Below the pieces are notes generated by a model. It worked only from the letters and a program-made list of their open reading frames with translations, was not told where the DNA came from and did no database searches. A stretch of 64,000 nt of DNA from assembly GCA_945952045.1 (NCBI GenBank), contig CAMFHE010000007.1, positions 91,192 to 155,191 of the forward strand, given 5' to 3'. Positions within the stretch are counted from its first letter, which is position 1, and each line of letters begins with the position of its first letter. Shown here one piece after another: positions 48,003 through 56,720 of this stretch. Both the position numbers and the translations under genes were made by a program. Origin of the DNA: an uncultured Rhizobium sp. (lineage in GTDB: Bacteria > Pseudomonadota > Alphaproteobacteria > Rhizobiales > Rhizobiaceae).

Positions 48003-48692
48003 TCAGGCGGCGCGACGGCGGGCGCCCATGCGCAGCGGCACGTAGCGCATCATTTCATTGGCGAACTGGCGGGCGTTCTCCTGGGCCTTGTCAAGATTGG
48101 AAACGCGCTGCGCATCCATGCTGTAGAGCGTGCCGCCGCAATCGAAGATATCGCGGAAGGCCGAGCGCTCGACGATGGGCGTGCCGAGCACATGCACCTG
48201 CTTTTCGGCGAGCAGCATCTTGACCGACAGGAGCGCGCGGGTGGTGACCAGCGAATTGACGCGGGTGAGAACCACCGAATGCGGAATGTCGATCTTGGCT
48301 TTTTCAGAGAGATATTGCAGCAGCTCCAGAACCTGTGCACCGCCGCGCGCATCCATGGCGCAACCCTGGATCGGAATGAGGACGTGGTCGGAAAGGCCGA
48401 GCGCGGTGGCGAGCAGCGGGTTGCGGGCGCCGGGAAGATCGATGATGAAACAGTCGGTGCGCTCGCGGTTTTCATCGATATGCTGCTGGATCGAGGCCAT
48501 GGTGACGTAGGAAATGACCGAGATATTCGGCACGTCGCCGGACAGTTCGTGCCAGCGCGAGATCCAGTGCTGCGGATCGGCATCGAGAATGGTGATGCGA
48601 TAGCCCTGGCGCGCGAGTTCCCCTGCAAGAATGAGGACCGCCGTGGTCTTTCCGGCGCCGCCCTTGGTATTGGCAAATGTAATCACAGGCAT
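48003..48692 (-). CDS. Orphan ParA-family ATPase, VirC1-like
   Basis: A 229-residue ParA/MinD-type ATPase. The deviant Walker A KGGAGKTT is at 10-17 (with both signature lysines), DADPQHWISRWHE follows as switch region, and FIIDLPGARN is Walker B. Size and the DAD...RW arrangement are closest to VirC1 of Agrobacterium T-DNA transfer and related orphan ParA proteins that position cargo on the nucleoid or pole. There is no ParB, parS cluster or repABC next to it, so plasmid partition is unlikely. Its cargo is unknown. Confidence 0.82.
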   Translation of the reverse strand: MPVITFANTKGGAGKTTAVLILAGELARQGYRITILDADPQHWISRWHELSGDVPNISVISYVTMASIQQHIDENRERTDCFIIDLPGARNPLLATALGLSDHVLIPIQGCAMDARGGAQVLELLQYLSEKAKIDIPHSVVLTRVNSLVTTRALLSVKMLLAEKQVHVLGTPIVERSAFRDIFDCGGTLYSMDAQRVSNLDKAQENARQFANEMMRYVPLRMGARRRAA

Positions 48693-48857
48693 GGTTTATT
48701 CCTGAAGTGTGGCTGAGCCGTCCATCGCTCGAAAGCCGCACCTTCGAAGAAGCATGGTGCGTATATGCCCATCCTTTCCAAATATGGTTAACGAATAGAA
48801 AATTTTCGTCCCAAATTTGTACCAGATTTTATTGGGTACCCCTGCCCCAGAACAGAA

Positions 48858-48892
48858 AAACGGCCCGGAAACCAAAGGCTTCCGGGCCGTTT
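48858..48892 (-). terminator. Terminator of the alcohol dehydrogenase operon
   Basis: A 13-bp perfect stem (48858-48870 with 48880-48892), nine-base loop; on the minus strand TTTTTCTG follows. It lies 24 bases past the alcohol dehydrogenase stop and ends the amine-utilisation operon. Confidence 0.85.
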
Positions 48893-48916
48893 CTCCGCAA
48901 CTTGCGGACGACGTGC

Positions 48917-50068
48917 TCAATAGCAGTCGAGCAGCAGCGCCCTGGTGTTTTCCAGCGTCATCTTGACCGGATTGCCGCCGGTCGACGGGTCTTCGAGTGC
49001 GGCCGCCGTCAGTTCGTCGATCCGCTCCTGCGGCACGCCCATGGCCGTCAGGTTTTCCGGCACCCCGAGCTCGGCGCGCAGCGTCAGCACGAAATCGTAG
49101 AAGCCGTCGAAACCGCCGGCAATGCCGAGATAGGCCGCAGCCCGCTCGATACGCTCCTCAATCGCCTCGCGATTGAAGCGCAGGACGGCCGGCATGACGA
49201 CGGCATTGGTCATGCCGTGGTGGGTGTTGTAGACGGCGCCCAGCGGATGCGAGAGCGAGTGGATCGCACCCAGACCCTTCTGGAAGGCGACCGCGCCCAT
49301 GGAGGCGGCCACGATCATGTTGGTGCGCGCTTCGATATCATTGCCGTCACGATAGGCGCGCGGCAGATATTCCTTCACGAGCCGCATGCCCTCGAGCGCG
49401 ATACCGGCCGACATCGGATGATAGAAGGGCGAGCAATAGGCTTCCAGGCAATGGGCGAAGGCATCCATGCCGGTGCCGGCGGTGATGACCTTTGGCATGC
49501 CGACCGTCAGTTCCGGATCGGCGATGACGACGCCGGGCAGGAATTTCGGATGGAAGATGATCTTCTTCACATGGGTCACGGAATTGGTGATCACGCTGGC
49601 GCGACCGACTTCCGAACCGGTGCCGGCCGTGGTCGGCACGGCGACGATCGGCGCGATGCCGGCCGGATCGGCACGCGTCCACCAGTCGCCGATATCCTCG
49701 AAATCCCAGACCGGCCGCGTCTGGCCGGACATGAAGGCGACGCACTTGCCGAGATCGAGGCCCGAACCGCCGCCGAAAGCCACGACGCCGTCATGGCCGC
49801 CGTCGCGATAGGCTTTCAGGCCGGCTTCGAGGTTCTTCTCGTTCGGATTGGGATCGACCTCGGAAAACATCGCGCGGCCGAGACCGGCGGCATCGAGAAT
49901 GTCGAGCGCGCCCTTGGTGATCTCCATCGAGGCGAGGCCCCGGTCGGTCACCAGCAGCGGCTTCTTCATGCCGAGGCTCTTGCAGGCGTCGGCCAGTTCC
50001 TTGATGCGTCCGGCGCCGAGCTTGTAGGCGTTCGGATAGCTCCAGTTTGCGGAAATCGTCGCGGTCAT
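48917..50068 (-). CDS. Iron-containing (group III) alcohol dehydrogenase
   Basis: A 383-residue NAD(P)-dependent alcohol dehydrogenase. The nucleotide-binding GGGSGLDLGK is near residue 98. Metal ligands are expected in GMDAFAHCLEAY and the histidines of AIHSLSHPLGAVYNTHHG, all present. Its ATG overlaps the aldehyde dehydrogenase stop as ATGA, so the two are coupled: the alcohol is oxidised to aldehyde here and to acid by the partner. It is the last gene of the operon. Substrate preference is not visible. Confidence 0.9.
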   Translation of the reverse strand: MTATISANWSYPNAYKLGAGRIKELADACKSLGMKKPLLVTDRGLASMEITKGALDILDAAGLGRAMFSEVDPNPNEKNLEAGLKAYRDGGHDGVVAFGGGSGLDLGKCVAFMSGQTRPVWDFEDIGDWWTRADPAGIAPIVAVPTTAGTGSEVGRASVITNSVTHVKKIIFHPKFLPGVVIADPELTVGMPKVITAGTGMDAFAHCLEAYCSPFYHPMSAGIALEGMRLVKEYLPRAYRDGNDIEARTNMIVAASMGAVAFQKGLGAIHSLSHPLGAVYNTHHGMTNAVVMPAVLRFNREAIEERIERAAAYLGIAGGFDGFYDFVLTLRAELGVPENLTAMGVPQERIDELTAAALEDPSTGGNPVKMTLENTRALLLDCY

Positions 50069-51450
50069 GCCGTTACTTTCTTCAGATGGTAGGATTTTGG
50101 ACGGGTCAGGTTGTGGAAACCGATCACCGACAGCGAACCGCCGCGGCCGGTATCCTTGCAGCCGGTCCAGACCAGTGCCGGGTCGAGATAATCGGCGCGG
50201 TTCATGAACACGGTGCCGGTCTCGATCTCGCGGCCGATGCGGGCGGCGCGCTCGGGATCCTGCGTCCACAGCGAGGCGGTCAGGCCGTATTTGCTGTCGT
50301 TCATCAGCGCCAGCGCTTCCTCGTCGGACTTCACCTTCATGATGCCGACGGCAGGCCCAAACGTTTCCTCGCGCATGAATTCCATCGAATGATCGACATT
50401 CACCAGCACCTGCGGGGCGATATAGGCGCCGCCGTCATCGGCCGGAAACAGTTTCGGATCGACCAGCGCCTTTGCGCCCTTGGCAACGGCATCGGCGATC
50501 TGCTCGCGCACCACCTTGGCGAAACGCTTGTGGGCCATCGGCCCCAGCGTCGTCTGTGGGTCGAGTGGATTGCCGAGCTTGTAGTTCGACACCCATGCGA
50601 CAGACTTTTCCACGAAAGCGTCGTAGAGCTTCTCGTTGACATAGATGCGCTCGATGCCGCAGCAGCACTGCCCGGAATTGAAGGTCGCGCCATCCATCAG
50701 CGTATCGACGGCGGCGTCGAGATCGGCGTCCTCCATCACATAGCCCGGATCCTTGCCGCCGAGTTCGAGGCCGAGGCCGGAGAAGGTGCCGGCCGCAGCG
50801 CGCTCGATCGAGCGTCCGCCCTCCACCGAACCGGTGAAGTTGATGAAGTTGAAATTGCCCGCCGCAATTAGAGCCGAGGTCGTCTGGTGGTCGAGGAACA
50901 GGTTGGCGAACACGTCGTCCGGTACGCCGGCCTCGACGAAGGCGCGCACCATGCGCTCGCCGACCAGCAGCGTCTGGCTGGCATGCTTGATGATGACGGT
51001 GTTGCCGGCCATCAGCGCCGGCGCGATCGTGTTGATCGCCGTCATATAGGGATAGTTCCAGGGCGCGATGACGAAGACGACGCCATGCGGCTCGCGCTCG
51101 ATGCGACGCTCGAAACGGTCGCTGTCTTCGATGCGGATCGGGGCGAGCGCATCGGCGGCAATCGTCGCCACATAGTTGGAGCGCTCGTTGAAACCGCGGA
51201 ATTCGCCGCCATACTTGATCGGCCGGCCCATCTGCCAGGCGATCTCCGGCACGATCTCGTCGGCCATTTCATTGAGGCGGGCGACGCCCTTGAGCACGAG
51301 TTGCACGCGCTCTTCCAGCGGCCGGCGCGCCCAGGCCTTCTGCGCCTTGCGCACCCGGTCGACCACGGCCTGCGCCGCTTCCAGCGACATGGCCTGACGT
51401 TCGGCATAAACCGAGCCGTCGACCGGCGAAATGCATTGGATCATCGTCAT
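50065..51450 (-). CDS. NAD(P)-dependent aldehyde dehydrogenase
   Basis: A 461-residue ALDH-superfamily enzyme. The start at 51450 follows AGGA by seven bases; other in-frame ATGs lie at 51471 and 51444. Family features: IAPWNYPYMTAINTIAPALMAGN, the general-base LELGGKDPG with glutamate, and FNSGQCCCGIERIYV holding the catalytic cysteine, here in an unusual run of three cysteines. Within this operon it likely oxidises the aldehyde formed by the iron-type alcohol dehydrogenase. Confidence 0.92.
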   Translation of the reverse strand: MTMIQCISPVDGSVYAERQAMSLEAAQAVVDRVRKAQKAWARRPLEERVQLVLKGVARLNEMADEIVPEIAWQMGRPIKYGGEFRGFNERSNYVATIAADALAPIRIEDSDRFERRIEREPHGVVFVIAPWNYPYMTAINTIAPALMAGNTVIIKHASQTLLVGERMVRAFVEAGVPDDVFANLFLDHQTTSALIAAGNFNFINFTGSVEGGRSIERAAAGTFSGLGLELGGKDPGYVMEDADLDAAVDTLMDGATFNSGQCCCGIERIYVNEKLYDAFVEKSVAWVSNYKLGNPLDPQTTLGPMAHKRFAKVVREQIADAVAKGAKALVDPKLFPADDGGAYIAPQVLVNVDHSMEFMREETFGPAVGIMKVKSDEEALALMNDSKYGLTASLWTQDPERAARIGREIETGTVFMNRADYLDPALVWTGCKDTGRGGSLSVIGFHNLTRPKSYHLKKVTA

Positions 51451-51489
51451 GATCTGTTCCTGTCGTTGCATCAGAATGTCGTGCGGGCG

Positions 51490-51600
51490 CCGGATATCCG
51501 GTCCGGCCTGCCAGCCGCCTTCTCCGCTCTAGGGAGAAGGCAGGCCATGACGGCGCACCCCCACGTTCCCCCGCCATCGGGCGGAGAGGAAAGGTCGGGC
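51490..51600. repeat. RIME-like palindromic intergenic element
   Basis: Between the glutamine-synthetase-like gene and the aldehyde dehydrogenase gene lie two palindromes: GCCTTCTCC/GGAGAAGGC at 51517-51541 and CCGCC/GGCGG around 51576-51590. The layout, size near 110 bp and CCTTCTCC...GGAGAAGG core resemble the Rhizobium-specific intergenic mosaic elements. Without a genome to compare, copy number is unknown. Confidence 0.45.
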
Positions 51601-51604
51601 GTTC

Positions 51605-52969
51605 TTACGCCCTTTCGAAACCGCGCGCCACTTCCCAATCGGTGATGCGACGATCGTACTCCTCCTGCTCCCATTCGGCAGCGCGGGTATAGTGATCGAT
51701 CACAGCATCGCCGAAAGCGGCGCGCAGCATCTTCGATTCGGTCATCGCGGCAGTGGCATCGCGCAGCGTGTGCGGGATTTCACGAATGTCCTTGCCACCG
51801 TAAGCATCGCCCTCGAAGGCCGGTTCCAGCGCCAGCTTGTTCTGGATGCCGTCAATGCCGGCGGCAATCAAAGCGGCCATGGCGAGATAGGGATTGAGGT
51901 CGGAGCCGCCGACGCGGCATTCGACGCGAATGCCCTTGGAACCCTCGCCGCACAGGCGATAGCCGGCGGTGCGATTGTCCATGCTCCAAACGGCCTTGGT
52001 CGGCGCGAAGGTGCCAGCCATGAAGCGCTTGTAGGAATTGATGTAGGGCGCGAGGAAATAGGTGATCTCGCTGGCATGGGCGAGCAGACCGGCCATGTAG
52101 TGGCGCATCAGTTCCGACATGCCGTGCTTGGCCTCGCGGTCGTAGAACAGCGGCGTCTTGCCATCGGCGGACCATAGCGACTGATGGATATGCGAGGAGC
52201 TGCCGGCAGCGGTATAGCTCCACTTGGCGAGGAAGGTGATGGCCTTGCCCTTGAGGAAGGCGATTTCCTTGCAGCCGTTCTTGATGATCGCGTGGCGGTC
52301 GGCCATGGAAAGCGCATCGGCGTAGCGAACGTTGATTTCCTCCTGGCCGGCGGAAGCCTCGCCCTTGGAATTCTCGACCGGAATGCCGGCGCCTTGCAAA
52401 CCCTTGCGGATCGCCCGCATCACATCCTCTTCCTTTGTGGTCTGGAAGATGTGGTAATCCTCGTTATAGGGGCTGGCGAGCTTCATGTCGCGATAGCCGG
52501 CCTGATGCAGCGCGTCATAGCTCTGGTCGAACAGGAAGAATTCCAGTTCGGTGGCCATGAAAGCCTTCATGCCCATGGCTTCCAGCCGCTTGACCTGCTT
52601 CTTGAGGATAGCGCGCGGCGAATGCGGCACTTCTTCATGCGTATGATGGTCGAGCATGTCGCAGAGTACGAGAGCGGTGCCTTCCAACCAGGGAATGCGA
52701 CGCAACGTCGAAAGGTCGGGCTTCATGGTATAGTCGCCATAGCCCTTTTCCCAACTCGTCGCCTTGTAGCCGGAGACGGTTTCCATCTCCATGTCGGTGG
52801 CGAGCAGGTAGTTGCAGCTATGGGTTTCCTCATAGGCGCTTTCGACGAAATATTCGGCCTGGAAGCGCTTGCCCATCAGGCGGCCCTGCATATCGACCTG
52901 GCAGGCGAGAACGGTATCGATACGGCCCTCGGCGACATCCTTCTTCAGGTCTTCAAACGTGTAGCTCAT
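51605..52969 (-). CDS. Glutamine-synthetase-family gamma-glutamyl-amine ligase (PuuA/GlnT-like)
   Basis: A 454-residue glutamine-synthetase-fold ligase starting at 52969 (GAGGGTGA Shine-Dalgarno). It has the GS core: MATELEFFLFD (glutamate/metal site), AGSSSHIHQSLW, and RTAGYRLCGEGSKGIRVECRVGGSDLNPYLAMAALIAAG. It lacks the C-terminal Tyr-adenylylation region of housekeeping GSI. Such paralogues join glutamate to an amine (putrescine, ethanolamine or similar) instead of ammonia. Position between an APC permease and alcohol/aldehyde dehydrogenases supports a catabolic role over nitrogen assimilation. Confidence 0.85.
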   Translation of the reverse strand: MSYTFEDLKKDVAEGRIDTVLACQVDMQGRLMGKRFQAEYFVESAYEETHSCNYLLATDMEMETVSGYKATSWEKGYGDYTMKPDLSTLRRIPWLEGTALVLCDMLDHHTHEEVPHSPRAILKKQVKRLEAMGMKAFMATELEFFLFDQSYDALHQAGYRDMKLASPYNEDYHIFQTTKEEDVMRAIRKGLQGAGIPVENSKGEASAGQEEINVRYADALSMADRHAIIKNGCKEIAFLKGKAITFLAKWSYTAAGSSSHIHQSLWSADGKTPLFYDREAKHGMSELMRHYMAGLLAHASEITYFLAPYINSYKRFMAGTFAPTKAVWSMDNRTAGYRLCGEGSKGIRVECRVGGSDLNPYLAMAALIAAGIDGIQNKLALEPAFEGDAYGGKDIREIPHTLRDATAAMTESKMLRAAFGDAVIDHYTRAAEWEQEEYDRRITDWEVARGFERA

Positions 52970-53056
52970 GCTCACCCTCATTTATCCATCGGCGGCGGGG
53001 TCCGGCCCCGCGCCTCTCGTTTCTTGCCGCGCCGTGCGGCGCAGAATGGTGTGGAG

Positions 53057-53089
53057 CGGGAAGGCCGCAGGCAACGAGCGGCCTTCCCG
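53057..53089 (-). other. Intergenic hairpin between the permease and GS-like genes
   Basis: A perfect 12-bp stem (53057-53068 with 53078-53089), loop of nine, lies just past the permease stop. No T-tract follows on the minus strand, so attenuation or mRNA 3'-end protection is more likely than full termination. Confidence 0.55.
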
Positions 53090-53096
53090 GAAGCCA

Positions 53097-54644
53097 TCAG
53101 CCTTGGCCCACGGCCTTTTCGGCAGCGGCGATTTCCGCCTGACGGCGCGCCACTTCGTCGCCGATCGGCGGACCGCGGAAGCGGCGGCTTTCGAAGCCGA
53201 ACCAGATGATGCCCGACAGCACCAGGAAGCCGACCGTGATGTACAGCGCCCATTCGTTCGGCGGCTGGATGCCGAGCACGAAGATCAGGATCATCGCCAG
53301 GATCGTCAGCACAGCAAACAGCTTGAACATGCCCTTGCCGAGGTTCCACGGACCCATCTTGTCCCACTTCTTCGTCCCCCAGGCGAAGAGGCCGAGCGCG
53401 ATCGGGATCGCGAAGGAGAAGAACAGGAAGATGACCGTGCAGGATACGACGATGGTGTAAACAGGCGTTTCGCCGATCGAGACCAGCGAAGAACCCCAGA
53501 CGAACAGCACGGACAGGATCGAACCGGTCCAGATGGCGGCAACCGGCGTGCGATAGGCCGGGCTGACCTTGGCGAGCGCGCGCGAGGCCGGCAGGCCGCC
53601 ATCACGCGAGAAGGCGAAGATCATGCGCGAAACCGAGGTGACGGTCGCAAGACCGCACAGCCACTGGCACACCAGGATCGCGAGATAGAGCACATCCTTG
53701 ATCGTCGAATTGACCTGCGTGTCCATCGCCCAGAAGAACACGTTCCAGCCCTGCTTGGCGGCATCGTCCATGTTCGGCAGCATCAGAACGAAGGCGCTGA
53801 GCATGATGTAGCCGAAGATCGCCGACCACAACACGGACATCACCATGCCGCGTGGCACGGAATGCGCCGCCTTGATGGTTTCTTCCGAGGTATGCGCCGA
53901 GGCGTCGTAGCCGGTGATCGTGTAGATCGGCAGCAAGAGGCCGAGCAGGAACACCCAGGTGCCCGATGTCTGCGGCCAGACATTGCCGCCCGCCTCGCCC
54001 GAATAATTGGCGAAGGTGAACAGCCGCGCGAACTCGTAGGACGGCGCGGACACGAGGCAAACGATGGCGAGCGCGATCGAGGTGACGAAAATCAGATAAC
54101 CCGAAATATCCGTCAGCTTCGCCGTCAGGCCGATGCCCATATGGTTGACCAGCGCCTGCGCTCCGGTGATCACCACCAGGAAGAGGATGCGAACGACCGT
54201 CGTATCGGCCCAGCCGAAATACGGCGTGCCGAAAGCGCCCATGAAGAAATAATAGGTGCCGACATTGATGGCGCCGAGCACGGTCACGAGACCGAGCAGG
54301 TTGAACCAGGCGGTCAGCCAGCCGGTGAAGCGATTGCCGAGGATCGAACCCCAGTGGTACAGACCGCCTGCGGTCGGATAGGCCGAGCTGATCTGCGCCA
54401 TGGCGATGGCAAACACCGCCGACACGAAGCAGCCGAGCGGCCAGCCGATGCCGATCGCGGCCCCGCCCGCGCCCGACGTCGCCTGCGCCAGCGAGTTGAT
54501 GCCGCCCGAGAGAATGCAGATGATCGAGAAGGAAACGGCGAAGTTCGAGAACGAACTCATTCGCCGTTCGAGTTCTTGGGCGTAGCCCATGGCATGAAGG
54601 ACGCTGACATCGTCCTTCTTGTCGGTATCTGTGTAGTCTGACAT
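53097..54644 (-). CDS. APC-family amino acid/amine permease
   Basis: A 515-residue inner-membrane permease with about 12 helices. ELERRMSSFSNFAVSFSIICILSGG opens helix 1, and YPTAGGLYHWGSILG with GYDASAHTSEETIKAAHSVPRGM are typical of the APC amino acid/GABA/choline-type permeases (BAT1/UGA4 group). It begins at 54644 after GAGGAG. In this operon it should bring in the compound that the GS-like ligase modifies. An amine or amino acid is likely; which one cannot be read from sequence. Confidence 0.87.
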   Translation of the reverse strand: MSDYTDTDKKDDVSVLHAMGYAQELERRMSSFSNFAVSFSIICILSGGINSLAQATSGAGGAAIGIGWPLGCFVSAVFAIAMAQISSAYPTAGGLYHWGSILGNRFTGWLTAWFNLLGLVTVLGAINVGTYYFFMGAFGTPYFGWADTTVVRILFLVVITGAQALVNHMGIGLTAKLTDISGYLIFVTSIALAIVCLVSAPSYEFARLFTFANYSGEAGGNVWPQTSGTWVFLLGLLLPIYTITGYDASAHTSEETIKAAHSVPRGMVMSVLWSAIFGYIMLSAFVLMLPNMDDAAKQGWNVFFWAMDTQVNSTIKDVLYLAILVCQWLCGLATVTSVSRMIFAFSRDGGLPASRALAKVSPAYRTPVAAIWTGSILSVLFVWGSSLVSIGETPVYTIVVSCTVIFLFFSFAIPIALGLFAWGTKKWDKMGPWNLGKGMFKLFAVLTILAMILIFVLGIQPPNEWALYITVGFLVLSGIIWFGFESRRFRGPPIGDEVARRQAEIAAAEKAVGQG

Positions 54645-54831
54645 CGTGCCCCTGCTCCTCGCAGCCGGTCGCGGAATTGCGCCGGCCTCTCCAGTTACGT
54701 TGCGATCCACCGGCTTTGCCTTGACGGATCGGCCGCAGTCATTCCAACTGCTCCCCATTGCTTGGTCTTTTGCGGCGCTTGCCGTCACCTTTTCCAGGCT
54801 TCGGAAAACGCCGTGTCTTATTGAATTCCCA

Positions 54832-55587
54832 TCAGGACAGGGCTGCCAGGCTTTCCTGGAGCAGCCCCGTCAGAAAATCGGCCGCCACATCCTGGCCGGT
54901 CTCATCCGAAATCAGGTCGTTGCGCACCTCGATCATGACATTCGGCAGGCCATGGCGCAGGCCATGCAGTTGCAGCGTATGCGTCACGCCATCCGCCGGG
55001 CCATAGGGCTCGTTGCGGGCGACGCGGTAAAGTTTGGTATCGGTCGCGCGAGCAAGCATGGCGTCCGCCAAGCGGCTGTCGGCATCGTGCAGCACGCCGA
55101 TTTCCACCGCCCGCTTCACGCCGTGATAGACGGGGGTAAAGCTGTGCATGGTCAAAAGCGCCGTCTGCTGGCCGCGCGCCTGACGCTCGGCGACGATTTC
55201 CTCGATCCGGGCGTGGAACGGCCGGTAGAGCGCCTGCGTGCGCGCATCGCGCGCTTCCGGGCTCAGGTCGCGATTGCCGGGAATGTCGTAGATTTCGCTG
55301 ACATCGGGCATGGCGCCCGGTGCTTCCGGCGGCCGGTTGCAATCATAGGCAAGGCGCGAAAAGCGTTGATGCACCAGCGTCGCATCGAGGCTGCGCGACA
55401 AACGCTCCGCCACGGCCAGCGCGCCCGGATCCCAGGCGATATGGCTCGACAGCGCCTCCTCGGAAAGACCGAGCGTGCCCAGCCTCTCCGGCAGGACGCG
55501 AGAGGCATGTTCGCAGACGATCAGCACCGCCCCCCGACCCTGAGGGTTGAGAACGGCAACGGGATCGCCCTCGGCTTGCGTCAGCAT
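54832..55587 (-). CDS. N-formylglutamate amidohydrolase family enzyme
   Basis: A 251-residue member of the FGase (HutG-like DUF1852-unrelated) family. The start at 55587 follows GGAG. Conserved parts are VLIVCEHASRVLPE (metal/His region), HIAWDPGALAVAERLS, RLAYDCNRPPEAPGA and LLTMHSFTPVYHG, with HGLPNVMIEVRNDLI at the end. The family removes N-acyl groups from glutamate or related compounds. No histidine-utilisation genes are nearby, so in this operon it may instead hydrolyse a gamma-glutamyl or N-acyl intermediate (inference). It is the first gene of the operon. Confidence 0.82.
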   Translation of the reverse strand: MLTQAEGDPVAVLNPQGRGAVLIVCEHASRVLPERLGTLGLSEEALSSHIAWDPGALAVAERLSRSLDATLVHQRFSRLAYDCNRPPEAPGAMPDVSEIYDIPGNRDLSPEARDARTQALYRPFHARIEEIVAERQARGQQTALLTMHSFTPVYHGVKRAVEIGVLHDADSRLADAMLARATDTKLYRVARNEPYGPADGVTHTLQLHGLRHGLPNVMIEVRNDLISDETGQDVAADFLTGLLQESLAALS

Positions 55588-55844
55588 CGCAACTCCAACA
55601 AACAAATGAAATGCACTGGGTCTTCGCACCGCATGGCGCCCGGCACGGGACCATCCCCGATCCCGCCGGCCGTCGCCCAGGCGGTCGTATCGCCCCTCGG
55701 TTGAGAAGAGAATTCTTCAGAGTTCAGCAAGTGTCAACCGGAATCTGAAATCTTCTTTTCAAAAACCGCATTGACTCCCCGTCTCGACCATGCGCTTATT
55801 TTTGTCATAATCCGGCAAAAGACCGGACGAGGGGAAATCGGCCG
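55588..55844. promoter_or_regulatory. Divergent promoter region of the amine operon and rpiR-type gene
   Basis: A 257-base non-coding gap between divergent genes. It includes an AGAATTCT palindrome near 55709-55716 and an inverted pair TTCAGA (55716) / TCTGAA (55744) that could be operator halves, and a TTGACT at 55771 as a weak -35 for the plus-strand gene. These are suggestions only. Confidence 0.4.
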
Positions 55845-56720
55845 TTGCCAAGCCTACGCAAAACCGTCTCGGACGTGATCCGCGCGCGCTATGACGATCT
55901 AACGCGCGCCGAAAGACAGCTGGCCGACAGCCTGCTGGACAACTATCCCGTGTCCGGTCTCGGCAGCATAACCACGGTTGCCGACAATGCCGGCGTCTCG
56001 ACGCCGACTGTGGCGCGCATGGTGCAGAAGCTCGGCTTCAAGGGTTATCCCGAATTCCAGGCAAACCTGCATGCGGAACTGGAAGCGACGCTGTCCAATC
56101 CGATCGCCAAGCACGACCGCTGGGCCGCCAAGGCGCCGGACGCCCATGTTCTCAACCGCTTCGCCGATGTGGTCATGGCCAATATGCGCCAGACGCTCGC
56201 CGATCTCGACACCGCAAGCTTCGATGCCGTCGCCACCCTGCTCTCAGACCGGCAGCGCAATCTCTCTTTCGTCGGCGGGCGCATCACAAGCGCGCTTGCC
56301 GATTATTTCTTCACGCATATGCAGGTCATCCGCCCGAACGTGACGCTGATGGCGTCACGCACCGGCACCTGGCCGCAATATGTTCTGAACATGCGCGCCG
56401 GCGACGTGCTCGTCATCTTCGACATCCGCCGTTACGAGGCGGAACTGGCACGGCTGGCCGAAATGGCCCGGACGCAGGGCGTCACCATCGTGCTTTTCAC
56501 CGACGCGTGGAGTTCACCCGTCGCCAAATTCGCCGAACACTCCTTCCGAATCGAAATCGAAGCGCCGTCCGCCTGGGATTCTTCCGTCGTCATCCTGTTC
56601 GTTGTCGAAGCCTTGATCGAGGCGGTGCAGAGCAAAAGCTGGGAGGAGACGAGCGGCCGCATGAAAACACTGGAAAACCTGTTCGAGCAGACCCGCCTTT
56701 TTCGCAAACCGTCCGAGTAA
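55845..56720 (+). CDS. RpiR/MurR-family transcriptional regulator
   Basis: A 291-residue regulator with an N-terminal RpiR-type helix-turn-helix (about 1-77; SITTVADNAGVSTPTVARMVQKLGFKGYPEFQ) and a C-terminal SIS domain (about 125-265) that normally binds a phosphosugar. It starts at TTG (55845) after GAGGGGA, with no better start nearby. Being divergent from the amine operon and upstream of an ABC importer, it probably controls one or both. RpiR proteins with SIS domains also regulate non-sugar pathways in rhizobia. Confidence 0.88.
   Translation: MPSLRKTVSDVIRARYDDLTRAERQLADSLLDNYPVSGLGSITTVADNAGVSTPTVARMVQKLGFKGYPEFQANLHAELEATLSNPIAKHDRWAAKAPDAHVLNRFADVVMANMRQTLADLDTASFDAVATLLSDRQRNLSFVGGRITSALADYFFTHMQVIRPNVTLMASRTGTWPQYVLNMRAGDVLVIFDIRRYEAELARLAEMARTQGVTIVLFTDAWSSPVAKFAEHSFRIEIEAPSAWDSSVVILFVVEALIEAVQSKSWEETSGRMKTLENLFEQTRLFRKPSE

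Noticed and set aside
52968..54641. A 557-codon plus-strand frame opposite the APC permease gene
   Set aside because: It is antisense to a clear 12-helix permease and has the Arg/Asp/Glu/His-rich low-complexity look of a shadow frame.
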